Notes: a model not told the origin generated them from the sequence alone. A stretch of DNA of 64,000 nucleotides from Motiliproteus sp963974645 (GCA_963974645.1 CAXBEA010000005.1:1-64000), one strand, 5' to 3'. Positions 33,180 to 42,593 are shown, counted from the stretch's first letter. Numbers and translations: made by a program.

Positions 33180-34307
33180 ATGAAGCTAGTCATTTTATGC
33201 TTATCCGAAGGTATTGGCGGACTAGAACTCTACTGCGTACGCGAATACCAGGCACTGACTCGCCAAGGCATTGAATGCGTGCCGCTGGTCAAGCAGGGCA
33301 GCCTGCTTGACCAGCGCTTTATCGCGATCGGGGCCACTCCGGAGTACCTCAGCTGCAGTTTTCGTAAAGCGCCGCTATTGGCGGCACAGCGCCTTGCGCG
33401 CCTGATCAAAATACTGAAAGCCGATGCGCTGCATATGCACTGGGCCAAGGATCTGCCCCTGGCGGCACTGGCAAAGAAGATAGCCCGAGGATCGTTTCGA
33501 CTGTTCTATACCCGCCATATGAATATCAGCCGCCCCAAACAGGATCTCTTTCACCGTTTTTTATACCGAGAACTCGATGCCCTATGGGTCATTACCGACG
33601 AGATGAAGCGTGAAGCAATTGCCTACATCCCGATCGATGCTACGAAAATTGAGCGGCTGTATCTGGGTGTACCGCAACCGCAGTCAGCTCCGGATCAAGA
33701 ATCGTTGTTTAACCAAAGCTTTCCTAAAAAGCAGTTAAACGTCGCCCTGTTTGGCCGCATAGAGCACGCCAAGGGACAGCATCTGCTGATCGAGGCGGTC
33801 GCGGCACTGGTAGCCCAGGGTAAGGAGATCTCCGCAACCCTTGTGGGTCATGTGATGGACAAAGCTTACGCCGAATCGCAACAGGCCTATATTCGCGCCC
33901 GCGGGCTGGATAACCACATCCGCTTCATCGGTTTTCTTAGTAACCCGATGCAGAGCATGCCGGAGTTTGACGTGGTGGTGCTGACCACGATTAAAGAGAC
34001 CTTCGGACTGGTACTGCCGGAGGCGATGCGCTCCAATGTGGCGGTGATCGGCAGCAACGCCGGGGGCGTGCCGGAGATCATCGACCAGCAGCAGACGGGT
34101 CTGCTCTTCACTCCCGGCGATGCCACCAGTCTGGCTGAGGCGTTGTCTGTCTATTACGGAGATCCTCAATTGAGACAAACGATCGCCACGCGGGGACGTG
34201 AAAAGGCAGACCGCCTCTTCGCAGACGAGAGTCACTTTGAGGCGGTTGAACAAAGAATATTGGCATTTTTGACTGCGGTACCTATCGATCGCATCGATAA
34301 AAAATGA
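33180..34307 (+). CDS. glycosyltransferase family 4
   Basis: GT-B retaining glycosyltransferase, probably for the LPS outer core. Start at the ATG at 33180 (MKLVILCLSEGIGGLELYCVREYQAL); 375 aa. The C-terminal donor site has KEISATLVGHVMD, and ETFGLVLPEAMRSNVAVIGSNAGGVPEII is the E-x7-E motif of the family. Sugar and linkage cannot be told from sequence. It ends seven bases before the IS30 remnant. Confidence 0.85.
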   Translation: MKLVILCLSEGIGGLELYCVREYQALTRQGIECVPLVKQGSLLDQRFIAIGATPEYLSCSFRKAPLLAAQRLARLIKILKADALHMHWAKDLPLAALAKKIARGSFRLFYTRHMNISRPKQDLFHRFLYRELDALWVITDEMKREAIAYIPIDATKIERLYLGVPQPQSAPDQESLFNQSFPKKQLNVALFGRIEHAKGQHLLIEAVAALVAQGKEISATLVGHVMDKAYAESQQAYIRARGLDNHIRFIGFLSNPMQSMPEFDVVVLTTIKETFGLVLPEAMRSNVAVIGSNAGGVPEIIDQQQTGLLFTPGDATSLAEALSVYYGDPQLRQTIATRGREKADRLFADESHFEAVEQRILAFLTAVPIDRIDKK

Positions 34308-34313
34308 AAGGCG

Positions 34314-34745
34314 GTAACACTTTCCCTAGGTAAGCAAGGCACAGGCGCACTTGTGACGTTGGCCAAGCGCAAAAGTCGGATGTCTCTGGTGCGCAAAGTC
34401 GATGCTAAACAGGCTGCAGATGTCAGGGATGCTGTCATCGATATGCTCAAGCCTTGCTCGCACAGGGTGCACTCAATTAGAGCCAATAATGGTTCGGAAT
34501 TTGTTAAGCACAAGGCTATAGCTTAGGCGTTGAATATCGACTTTTACTTCGCTCACCCCTATTCATCGTGGGAGCGATAGTTGAATGAAAACGTTAGCGG
34601 TTTGCTCCGCCAGCACACCCCGAAGGGCATTGATCTTCGCCTGGTGACAAATGAAGATATGTAGCGAGAAGAACAGCGATTAAATTTTAGGCCGAGAAAA
34701 TGTCTTGGCTTTAGGCTGTCGCACTTGCGAGTTGAATTCTCGATA
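34314..34745 (+). pseudogene. decayed IS30-family transposase fragment
   Basis: One plus-strand frame reads TLSLGKQGTGALVTLAKRKSR, then VHSIRANNGSEFVKHKAIA, FYFAHPYSSWER, LNENVSGLLRQHTPKGIDL and LNFRPRKCLGFR, which are the C-terminal catalytic-domain landmarks of IS30 transposases. Three in-frame stops (after KHKAIA, after SSWER and after NEDM) break it. The first catalytic Asp region is lost and the second Asp is Asn (NNGSEF); the Glu in LNENVSG remains. The N-terminal DNA-binding part is missing. It marks an old insertion at the edge of the A+T-rich island. Confidence 0.85.
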
Positions 34746-34802
34746 TTATATGGTGGCGGATATAGTATATTTATAATTGTGCACCTTATATTAATCAATT
34801 AC

Positions 34803-34817
34803 TAATAATGATTATTA
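34803..34817. promoter_or_regulatory. Fur-box-like palindrome before the GT2 gene
   Basis: TAATAATGATTATTA is a perfect 7-1-7 inverted repeat differing from the Fur consensus TGATAATNATTATCA by one base in each arm. It lies 21 bp before the GT2 ATG. The surrounding DNA is very A+T-rich, so chance is a real possibility. Confidence 0.4.
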
Positions 34818-34838
34818 TTTTTACAACAAGGTTGCTTT

Positions 34839-35837
34839 ATGAGTGAAAAGCTAGTATCTGTAATTATCCCTCTATATAACAGGGAAGATTATATATTAAC
34901 CGCAATAGATTCATTGACAAGCCAAACATATACAAATATTGAGATCTTAGTTATAGATGACTGCTCTTCAGACAATAGTGTAATGCTTGTAAAAAGCTGC
35001 AAGGACAAAAGAGTTAAATTAATAGAAAATAAAAAAAACATGGGTATTTCTTTTACTAGAAACAAAGGACTTCGTGTTTCGAATGGTGAATATGTAGCAT
35101 TACTTGATAGCGATGATATTGCAATGAGCCATAGGGTGGCTACACAGGTTGAATTTTTAGAAAAAAATAAAAATGTAGGTATAGTAGGATCAAATAGAAT
35201 AAATTTTTCTAAAAATACTTATATTGATGAGAGCTGCCATCGAATAGTACCTAAAGAAATAAAAATAGCATTGTTGTTTGATATGGATATGACCAACCCG
35301 AGCCTGATGATGCGAAGGGAAGTAGTGAATGAATATAAGTATGACACTCAATTTCGAGTAGCAGAGGATTATGATTTTTTATTTAGAGTTTCGCAGGCTT
35401 GGGACATGGCTAATATTGAAGAGCCTTTAGTCAAGTACAGAATTCATGCAGGACAGACAACGAATTCAGAAGATTCTAGCGAATACCTTGAAAAAATAAA
35501 GATAAAAATATTTGATGTGTTAAAAATCGAACTGGCAGATACTGACAAGCAACTATACGTTAAAGGAATTTCGTCACTTATAAACCAAAAAGATGCTGTA
35601 AGGTTTGCAATGATACTAATTAATATTCTCAGAAAAAATCAAGAGTTGTCCTTGTACGATGAGAGTGAGTTGAAGAGAAGGCTAGTTGATCAGCTCGAGA
35701 AGGTGATAAGAAGAAAGCTAAAAGGCCTGAGTGGCCTTCGCTATCAAAATAAAATAAAATCAAAATTTATTTCTAGTGGCATAAAGATAAAAACCTATAA
35801 CATAAGAATACTGATGAACAGTATTTTACCTGGATAG
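34839..35837 (+). CDS. glycosyltransferase family 2
   Basis: GT-A inverting glycosyltransferase. The N-terminal domain has VSVIIPLYNREDYILTAIDSL, VIDDCSSDNS and the metal-binding ALLDSDDIA (D-x-D type), with MTNPSLMMRRE and AEDYDFLFRVS further on. The C-terminal third is helical and basic. Length is 332 aa. Codon use is strongly A+T-rich, unlike the backbone genes. AAGG lies 7 bases before the ATG. It opens the island of acquired surface-glycan genes. Confidence 0.88.
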   Translation: MSEKLVSVIIPLYNREDYILTAIDSLTSQTYTNIEILVIDDCSSDNSVMLVKSCKDKRVKLIENKKNMGISFTRNKGLRVSNGEYVALLDSDDIAMSHRVATQVEFLEKNKNVGIVGSNRINFSKNTYIDESCHRIVPKEIKIALLFDMDMTNPSLMMRREVVNEYKYDTQFRVAEDYDFLFRVSQAWDMANIEEPLVKYRIHAGQTTNSEDSSEYLEKIKIKIFDVLKIELADTDKQLYVKGISSLINQKDAVRFAMILINILRKNQELSLYDESELKRRLVDQLEKVIRRKLKGLSGLRYQNKIKSKFISSGIKIKTYNIRILMNSILPG

Positions 35838-35985
35838 CAAGCAGGTATTTATCAAGTTATCTATTTATAAATAGAGGTTCGACTTAAACTTAGACTCTGT
35901 AAGTATAAAATAACGTTCCACATTTACAATATTGTCTGAAAGTAATAGCGCTGCATACCAAAGCGTATTAACGTAGTGACTTTTA

Positions 35986-37101
35986 ATGATCAAACATGTT
36001 ATTTCAAGATTACAGCTAGCTCGTGATGATATCCGCCACTGGTTTGGTTTGCGGCTATTTGACAGACCCAAACCTGTTCCTGACTTAGTTCGGCCCATCA
36101 TAAATATTCTTATAGTCCGCTGGGATGCGAAATGGGGTGATGCCATAGTATCTTCATTTTTCATTCCGGAAATTAAGAAAAAATACCCAGAAGCCAATGT
36201 GACGGTGTTGGCTCCCGCGAATATGGTTGACTATTTCTCAGCCTACTTAGGTGCTGACAAAGTGCTGGCGCTACCTAAACGGCTCAAATATCGTCAGCTG
36301 AGACTGATGGCTAAAGAGCTTGGTCACTTTGATCTTACAGTCCATCTGAGTCCGCGGTTAAAGATGAAAGACTTGTATTTTTTTAGCCGCCTCGATAGTG
36401 ACTGCATTGCGGGTATGGATGACGAGGTACAGTCGGTTAATATAAAACTTGGCAAGCAAAGCGCAGGCCAGCATTACTCCACGATTTACAAAAACTTGCT
36501 GCTCCAGTTGGGGATAGATTTTCCAGATGGTCAGTACCTCGTACCTCGAGACTTGGATAGCCAAGAGAGAATTAAATACTTTCTAGCTGAGATCGTAACA
36601 CCTCTGCTCATAATCAGTCCCTATGGAAGTGGGCACTCCAGACAGTTAAACGCCGCCAGCATCCAACAGTTGATTGCTGCCATAAATAGGTTAAAGCCGG
36701 AGCTGACTCTCTGTATTTTGCTCACCCCAGATAAAAGGGATGAGGTTGCTGAGATCTGTGCCGAATTTGATAATGTCATCTGCTATAAAGATACGAAGAG
36801 CATCTACGACTCAATTGAAATCGTCGCTCAGGCCGACTGGGTGGTATCTGTAGACACGGCTATCGTGCATATAGCGACAGGGTTGAAGAAAACCACCCTT
36901 GCGCTATATAACCCAGATATAGAAAATTTTGAGCGCTGGCACCCGAATAACGAACGGAGTCTGGTTTGTAACGCTATGAAAGAAGTTGTACCTGATATTA
37001 ACAAGCTGATCTGGTCGGATGTAGATAATAAATTGAAGGAGTTGTTTTTTAGTGTCGAACTCAATCGAAAATTAAATAGTGTTAGAGAAAATCCATGTTG
37101 A
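35986..37101 (+). CDS. glycosyltransferase family 9
   Basis: GT-B enzyme of the heptosyltransferase family. INILIVRWDAKWGDAIVSSFFIPEIKKKYP is the N-terminal GT9 motif, with LLIISPYGSG and the C-terminal DWVVSVDTAIVHIATGLKKTTLALYNPD. Length 371 aa. Its composition is intermediate between backbone and island. Its end overlaps the next gene by 7 bp, so the two are coupled. Confidence 0.85.
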   Translation: MIKHVISRLQLARDDIRHWFGLRLFDRPKPVPDLVRPIINILIVRWDAKWGDAIVSSFFIPEIKKKYPEANVTVLAPANMVDYFSAYLGADKVLALPKRLKYRQLRLMAKELGHFDLTVHLSPRLKMKDLYFFSRLDSDCIAGMDDEVQSVNIKLGKQSAGQHYSTIYKNLLLQLGIDFPDGQYLVPRDLDSQERIKYFLAEIVTPLLIISPYGSGHSRQLNAASIQQLIAAINRLKPELTLCILLTPDKRDEVAEICAEFDNVICYKDTKSIYDSIEIVAQADWVVSVDTAIVHIATGLKKTTLALYNPDIENFERWHPNNERSLVCNAMKEVVPDINKLIWSDVDNKLKELFFSVELNRKLNSVRENPC

Positions 37102-38186
37102 ACATGAAAGTCTTGTCAAAATATAAAAAAAGAAAACTAAAAAACCTATTATCACCATTTTATCGTCTATTTATAAACAAAAAACCACTGGTTGTTTTTG
37201 AGGCTTATACAGCTTTTCATTTAGAGCATTTTAAAAGTGTAATTTTAAATCTGTCTGCAAGCAATGCGGTAAATATAGCCATTATCGGCCCAGTCGATCA
37301 AGATATTATTAAACTAGAGAGAGTTTCCTTCTATGAAAAGTCTAGGCTATTTCCATTCCATAAAAAGCCGGACCTCTTTATTTCGACAGATTTCGGTAGA
37401 ATTCCATATTGGTTTTCTTGCACCTCTGTCTATTTTGGCCATGGTATAGGACCAAAGTTGAATTATCAGGCCAGTGAGGGTCTGTATGAATTTGACTATG
37501 TGTTCTCACCTTGCCGCCCAATATATGATACACAGATTAAAATTTTACCAGAAGAAAAAATATTTCCTGTCGGCCTGCCTATTCTTGACAAAAAAGGAAA
37601 TTTATTAGACGATGTTTTAAAAAAATATGCCTTAAATGAAAAACCAATTGTTCTTTATGCTCCAAGCTGGTGTAGCGACTCTAGTAAAATATCGGATATT
37701 AAATCAATAATAAACTTTTTGCGGAAAAAAAATAATTTTAATATAATTATCAGCCCACACCCATTACTATTCAATCCAGACAGATGTGATGGAACAGATT
37801 TTTTTAGTGGTACTGAAAGCATTGATGGTCTTCATTTAAACACGCCTGATTCTGAATTCAGTACGCTAGATCTTGTTAAAGCAAGCTCGGTGGTGTTGAG
37901 TGATATAAGTTCAATACTCTTTGAAGCTATGGCGTTAGATCTAAGAGTCCTTTTTGATGGTAACAAAGAGCTATATGAGTATTCAGAGGCTCTTGATGTA
38001 TATGAAGAAGTTATTAAAGTTTGCATGATCCCTGATTGGCTCAATGAAAATGACAGGACAATTGAAGATATTATTAATTATGATGAACTGTTTGATAAAA
38101 GGAAGATTTTTATAAATAGATACCTGTTCAACCCCGGGCAAGCGGGCGACATTTTCATTGATCGAATTAATTCAATTTTGTCCTGA
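37095..38186 (+). CDS. CDP-glycerol glycerophosphotransferase-like protein
   Basis: Resembles the catalytic domain of TagB/TagF-type polymerases and primases that move glycerol-phosphate (or a related polyol-phosphate) from CDP-glycerol. Visible parts are YFGHGIGPKL, DYVFSPCRPIYD, PVGLPILDK, IVLYAPSW, ISPHPLL, VKASSVVLSDISSILFEAMALDLRVLFD and the typical end YLFNPGQAGDIFIDRI. Length 363 aa, catalytic domain only. In Gram-negative bacteria such proteins decorate LPS or capsule. It is A+T-rich, coupled to the preceding GT9 gene, and converges on a TagD-like gene that would make its donor. Confidence 0.82.
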   Translation: MLNMKVLSKYKKRKLKNLLSPFYRLFINKKPLVVFEAYTAFHLEHFKSVILNLSASNAVNIAIIGPVDQDIIKLERVSFYEKSRLFPFHKKPDLFISTDFGRIPYWFSCTSVYFGHGIGPKLNYQASEGLYEFDYVFSPCRPIYDTQIKILPEEKIFPVGLPILDKKGNLLDDVLKKYALNEKPIVLYAPSWCSDSSKISDIKSIINFLRKKNNFNIIISPHPLLFNPDRCDGTDFFSGTESIDGLHLNTPDSEFSTLDLVKASSVVLSDISSILFEAMALDLRVLFDGNKELYEYSEALDVYEEVIKVCMIPDWLNENDRTIEDIINYDELFDKRKIFINRYLFNPGQAGDIFIDRINSILS

Positions 38187-38218
38187 TGCTTATCGGGTTT
38201 AAATTATTAAACTTCACA

Positions 38219-38683
38219 TTATTTTGATGAAATACTTTTTACTATATCAATAATGTTATGTAATGAGCGCTCTATTTCATCAAGCTCATTATTGTTGATG
38301 GCGGATAGTTTTGTCTTAATATCGGTGGTAGATATTTCTTCTGTGCGAGGTAGATAAACCACTTCACATATATCATTTAATTCATCAAATTCACCCACCC
38401 AATCATCACCCATAGCGAAAATACCCGCCTTATATTTCAATATATCTTTTCTTTTTTGATCCCACTCATGCTCAGGAAACACTTCTTTTACATACTTGCA
38501 ACTTGAAACTATTTCAGATCTTTCTTCATAGGAGTAAAATGATTTCTTACCCTTCGTGGCGTTGAACTTATCAGTGGAAACCCCAACTATTAGACTATCA
38601 GCTAACTTACTTAGCCTTTCTAATAATCTAACATGGCCTACATGAAATAAATCGAATGTTCCATAAGTTATAACGACATTCAT
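38219..38683 (-). CDS. tagD: glycerol-3-phosphate cytidylyltransferase, TagD-like
   Basis: Predicted to make CDP-glycerol from CTP and glycerol 3-phosphate. The 154-aa protein has TYGTFDLFHVGHVRLLER with the HxGH motif at H14-H17, MGDDWVGEFD and LPRTEEISTTDIK with the R-T-x-x-I-S-T-T motif (113-120). These match Bacillus TagD closely along the whole length. The C-terminal ~25 residues are an extra helical tail. It converges on the glycerophosphotransferase gene. A CDP-ethanolamine or other polyol-phosphate activity is the main alternative. Confidence 0.85.
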   Translation of the reverse strand: MNVVITYGTFDLFHVGHVRLLERLSKLADSLIVGVSTDKFNATKGKKSFYSYEERSEIVSSCKYVKEVFPEHEWDQKRKDILKYKAGIFAMGDDWVGEFDELNDICEVVYLPRTEEISTTDIKTKLSAINNNELDEIERSLHNIIDIVKSISSK

Positions 38684-38751
38684 AAGTAGATCTCTCCAGA
38701 GCCTGTGATAAATTAATACAGGACATTCGTTTTATAAACATTTATTATAAA

Positions 38752-39453
38752 TTATATTTTTTTATCCAAGTGACCACCATAGAGTCTCATTTTTACACCA
38801 TCAATATCTGACGCTATATCCGCTATATCAACACAATTTGGCTCTACACCATATGTTGACAAACGGTGTAACTGAATAGTACCTAGCAAATAATCTGCTG
38901 GCATTCTTATCGGGTAAGCAAGGCTTAACAGTTTTTTTGCTCCGGATAATGTAAGCATGTATGCGACCGCACCAATAATAAGACGCTTCGAATCTTTGCT
39001 TGGATATCTATATTTTGCTAATTTGTAACTACCCAATAAAGATTTTTTTATCGGCCATTTTTTTGCCTTACCGTGGTATAAGTAAACTAGCTCGCGATTT
39101 TCAGGTCCTTTATCACAAATTTCATCAACTAGTAATTTAAAGTCAGCTGTTAATATAAAATCGTCTTCTAATACAATGGTCTCTTGGTAATTATTTTTTA
39201 CGATAGTCTCATAAGCTAAAATATGACTGTTTGCACATGCAAATTCGCCTTTATTCATGTCGTGATCAAAATTTTTACGGCAAAATGTAATATCAAAAAT
39301 TTCAGAATTTATATCTAAAACCAACCCGTCGATCGCATCTAAAAATTCATATGATAGGTCAAATTTTTGCATCTGTTTCCTGACCAACTTACGTCTTTCA
39401 TCAGATCTTAATAAGCTTATAATAATAATGTTAGGCGTCGGCATCCAAATCAT
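38752..39453 (-). CDS. glycosyltransferase family 25 (LOS-type)
   Basis: Family seen in lipooligosaccharide synthesis (LgtB/Lex1-like galactosyltransferases). IIIISLLRSDERRKLVRKQMQ, FLDAIDG, KGEFACANSHILAYETIV and TIVLEDDFIL are the usual motifs, with GAVAYMLTLSGAKKLL in the C-terminal half. Length 233 aa, A+T-rich. It is read in the same direction as tagD, 68 bp upstream. Confidence 0.85.
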   Translation of the reverse strand: MIWMPTPNIIIISLLRSDERRKLVRKQMQKFDLSYEFLDAIDGLVLDINSEIFDITFCRKNFDHDMNKGEFACANSHILAYETIVKNNYQETIVLEDDFILTADFKLLVDEICDKGPENRELVYLYHGKAKKWPIKKSLLGSYKLAKYRYPSKDSKRLIIGAVAYMLTLSGAKKLLSLAYPIRMPADYLLGTIQLHRLSTYGVEPNCVDIADIASDIDGVKMRLYGGHLDKKI

Positions 39454-39751
39454 CCTGTTGGTTTAAGATAGCTTTTTTATCAATTATTATTTTTCGAGCA
39501 GCACAACGATACTTCCTAATTGTTTAATAATTCTTTCCGGCCCACGACATAAAATATGTCCATCATAGGCTTCGCCGCTAATCGGCAGATGTTAAATAGA
39601 CGCATTATCAGGTACAGATCAAGCATTTTTTGCTGACCTACTGAAGCTCAGCCGATGCAAACGCATCAACTTCTATGCCTCTGTTTTACGAATGCCGAAA
39701 TAAATGTATAAGGATTAAACTGCCCCGCCGGTATCCAGTACGACTATAGGC
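39454..39751. other. intergenic region at the right edge of the island
   Basis: Composition changes from A+T-rich to normal across this gap. The minus strand of 39487-39587 holds a short open frame (about 33 codons, including GEAYDGHILCRGPERIIKQL) that may be the tail of a lost gene, but it is too short to assign. No inverted repeats of an insertion sequence were found. Confidence 0.4.
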
Positions 39752-40660
39752 CTAGTAAGGAGCGCCCGGTGCATCTTTAAAACGTCGATGAACCCACAGG
39801 TACTGCTCTGGGGCTTGCTCTACCTGCTGCTCAATCAAACGATGATAGCGGGCCGTATCGGCAACAGCATCCCCCGACGGGTAGCCGTCCAGCTGCGGGA
39901 GTAACTCAATCTCATAGCCTCCTTCAACTCGGCGGGTAAAAAACGGGATCACCACAGCCTTGCCTAACTTGGCTATGGTCGACGTGCCTGTAGAGCTATG
40001 TGCCGGCTGATCAAAAAAATCGACAACAGCACTATTGCCTCCTTGATGCTGCTGATCAGATGCGAACCAGATCGTTCCCCCTTTGGTCAGGTGACGGATA
40101 ATCGCCTTCATATTAGTGTGCGGGATAGCCACACCCTCAGCCCCCTTGCTCCGGCCCTTCTGAGTAAAATACTCCTGCATCGGGCTGTTCATCCTCCGGT
40201 ATACCGGAGCAAAGCGACACTGATTAGCCAACAGTCGCGCGCCGATCTCCAAGGTCGTGAAGTGCGCACTCAGCAGGATAACGCCTTTCCCCTGCTGCTG
40301 TGCCGCAGCGATATGCTCCAAACCCCGACTGCCCCGCACCAAGCGGTCAAGCTTTGAGCGACTGCCCCACCAGCACAAGGCGGTCTCAAACAGGGCAATA
40401 CCCAGCGACTCGAAATGTCGAACCAGCAACGCCTGCTGTTCGGCGGCATTTAACTGGGGAAAACAGTGGCGGATATTCGCTCGCGCGATATCTGCTCGCT
40501 TACGAGCGGGTCTGAGCAGTAGTCTGCCGATAAGCTGGCCCAGCTTAGTTTGTACCCTGAAGGGTAATAGAATGGCCAGTCGCAACAGCCCCAGCCCCAG
40601 CCACGTTGGCCAATATTTAGGGGCCAGGATGCTGCGTAGGGCAACGGGTTCAGCACTCAT
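39752..40660 (-). CDS. lpxL: lipid A late acyltransferase, LpxL/HtrB family
   Basis: Inner-membrane acyltransferase that adds a secondary acyl chain to Kdo-lipid IVA. The N-terminal membrane anchor (WLGLGLLRLAILLPF) precedes the catalytic HX4E (H133, E138 in LLSAHFTTLEIG). APVYRRMNSPMQEYF and PEQYLWVHRRFK are further family markers. Length 302 aa. Its start overlaps the msbA stop by one base, so acylation and flipping genes are coupled. LpxL against LpxM cannot be settled by eye. Confidence 0.88.
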   Translation of the reverse strand: MSAEPVALRSILAPKYWPTWLGLGLLRLAILLPFRVQTKLGQLIGRLLLRPARKRADIARANIRHCFPQLNAAEQQALLVRHFESLGIALFETALCWWGSRSKLDRLVRGSRGLEHIAAAQQQGKGVILLSAHFTTLEIGARLLANQCRFAPVYRRMNSPMQEYFTQKGRSKGAEGVAIPHTNMKAIIRHLTKGGTIWFASDQQHQGGNSAVVDFFDQPAHSSTGTSTIAKLGKAVVIPFFTRRVEGGYEIELLPQLDGYPSGDAVADTARYHRLIEQQVEQAPEQYLWVHRRFKDAPGAPY

Positions 40661-42402
40661 CAGAGTAACTCTCGATAGAGGTCACGATAGACACCGCCTT
40701 GCTCAAGCAGCTGCTGGTGAGAGCCTGTTTCAACAATTTTACCCTGTGCCATCACCACAATACGGTCTGCCTTTTCGATTGTTGACAACCGATGAGCGAT
40801 AACCAACGTTGTACGCCCTTGGCATAATTCGGCCAATGCAGCTTGCACTTGTCGTTCGGATTCGTTATCCAGTGCGGATGTTGCTTCGTCCAAAATCAAC
40901 AGGGGCGCATCTTTATAAAACGCCCTCGCTAACGCCAACCGCTGCCGCTGCCCACCGGATAACAAAGAACCATGTTCTCCCACGCGAGAGTCCGCACCCT
41001 GCTCCATCTGCTCAACGAAAAGATGTGCGTGGGCATGCTTCAGCGAACTCTGCAAACGTTCCGGATCGCTACCAGCAACCCCGCCAAAAGCGACGTTATC
41101 TAGCACGCTCTCATCGAACAGCAGCACCTCCTGGTCCACATAAGCAATCTGGCTGCGCAAGCTGGGGAGGCTGATCTGACGGCTGTCGAGACCATCGAGC
41201 AGAATTTGGCCCTGCTGGATCTCATAGAAACGAGGTAAAAGTTGCGTCAGCGTTGTCTTGCCGCTACCCGATGCACCAACAAATGCCACCGTTTCACCAG
41301 GCTGGATCTCCAGGTTGATGTTACTCAACACATTAGGCAACCCCGCACCATAGGCAAAGCTGAGATCTTTGATCACAAGATGTCCGCTGAACTGCTTAAG
41401 CTCTTGCTTACCGCTGTCCTGCTCGGGGGCCTCGTCAAGCAACTTAAACACACTATCAGCTGCAGCCAGGCCTCGCTGCAGCTGCTCATTCACGCCGGTC
41501 AACGAGCGCATCGGACTTAGCAGCATCCCCATCGCGGTAAAAAATGAAACGAACTGACCTGTGGTCATACTGGCATCACCCTCCATCGTTGCGGCCATAT
41601 AGACCACTAACGCTAAGGCGATCGCTAGTACCTGTTGGATAATTGGCGAATTGGCAGCCGAAATCATGATCAGTTTGAAATTGTTCCGTCGGAGTCGATT
41701 AACCACTTCAAAAAACTTGTCATGCTCCTGCTGTTCGGCACCGTATAGCTTAATCAACTTGTGGCCCTTAATGCTCTCTTCAAGCCGATGTGTCAGCTGT
41801 CCCATATCGCCCTGAAGCGCCCGACTGGATTTTCGCATTCGTTTACTGACAACCTTGATAATCACCGCGATCACCGGCGCGATAATGACCACGATCAATG
41901 ACAACCTCCAATTGAGGTAGAACAGGTAGCCAAGGAGCCCCAGCACGATGAGACTATCGCGCACTAAGACCATCCAGACATGACTTGCCGTCGATGAGAG
42001 CTGCTCAACATCGTAGGTCACCTTGGACAACAATTTACCGGTCGATTGCTGATCCATAAAAGACTGGGGGAGCTGTTGAATATGCCGGAATAGGTCAAGT
42101 CTAATCTGCATCACCACACGGGTAGCAACGGCGGTAATTCCCAGTGCCCCGAGCACCCTAGCCACGCCACGGACAAAAAATATTGCGACTAATGCCAGCG
42201 GTACTAAGATAATGGAATCAGGGTCTTTGGCATTGAACGTGCCATCAATTAGTGGCTCCATAATCGCCGCCATCATCGGCTCCGTGGCTGCAACAACCAC
42301 AGTGCAGGAGATCGCAACTGCAAATTTCCCCCAGTGCCGGCGGACATAGGTAAACAGGCGCCTAATAATAACTTTATTACTTAGTGTTTGATTCGTTGAC
42401 AA
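40660..42402 (-). CDS. msbA: lipid A export ATP-binding/permease MsbA
   Basis: Homodimeric ABC exporter that flips lipid A-core to the periplasmic side of the inner membrane. I place the start at the TTG at 42402, which has AAGGAAAGG 9 bases upstream and gives 580 aa, near the usual 582; a TTG at 42435 would give 591 aa. Six membrane helices precede the nucleotide domain with Walker A GASGSGKTT, signature LLSGGQRQRLALARA and Walker B LLILDEATSALD. It is followed by lpxL. Confidence 0.94.
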   Translation of the reverse strand: MSTNQTLSNKVIIRRLFTYVRRHWGKFAVAISCTVVVAATEPMMAAIMEPLIDGTFNAKDPDSIILVPLALVAIFFVRGVARVLGALGITAVATRVVMQIRLDLFRHIQQLPQSFMDQQSTGKLLSKVTYDVEQLSSTASHVWMVLVRDSLIVLGLLGYLFYLNWRLSLIVVIIAPVIAVIIKVVSKRMRKSSRALQGDMGQLTHRLEESIKGHKLIKLYGAEQQEHDKFFEVVNRLRRNNFKLIMISAANSPIIQQVLAIALALVVYMAATMEGDASMTTGQFVSFFTAMGMLLSPMRSLTGVNEQLQRGLAAADSVFKLLDEAPEQDSGKQELKQFSGHLVIKDLSFAYGAGLPNVLSNINLEIQPGETVAFVGASGSGKTTLTQLLPRFYEIQQGQILLDGLDSRQISLPSLRSQIAYVDQEVLLFDESVLDNVAFGGVAGSDPERLQSSLKHAHAHLFVEQMEQGADSRVGEHGSLLSGGQRQRLALARAFYKDAPLLILDEATSALDNESERQVQAALAELCQGRTTLVIAHRLSTIEKADRIVVMAQGKIVETGSHQQLLEQGGVYRDLYRELL

Positions 42403-42593
42403 GAAAAAAGACCTTTCCTTGAGACCGCAGAGCAAAATTTTACAAGAGAGCGGCGGTAAAATTAAAATGGCGGATTATAGCACGCAAGCCATATTCGGCG
42501 GCTGCCTAAAATCACCTCTAAGTAATAGCCATCCATAACTTTATCAAGTTCAGGAGGGCTAGAAAATGATCCCACCACCCAGAACCCTTAGCC

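Noticed and set aside
35865..36197. 110-codon minus-strand frame overlapping the GT9 start
   Set aside because: It overlaps a clear GT9 N-terminus and has no ribosome binding site or known domain.
39487..39587. Possible gene-tail fragment (GEAYDGHILCRGPERIIKQL) at the island edge
   Set aside because: Only about 33 codons between stops, and no family recognised; kept as a note only.
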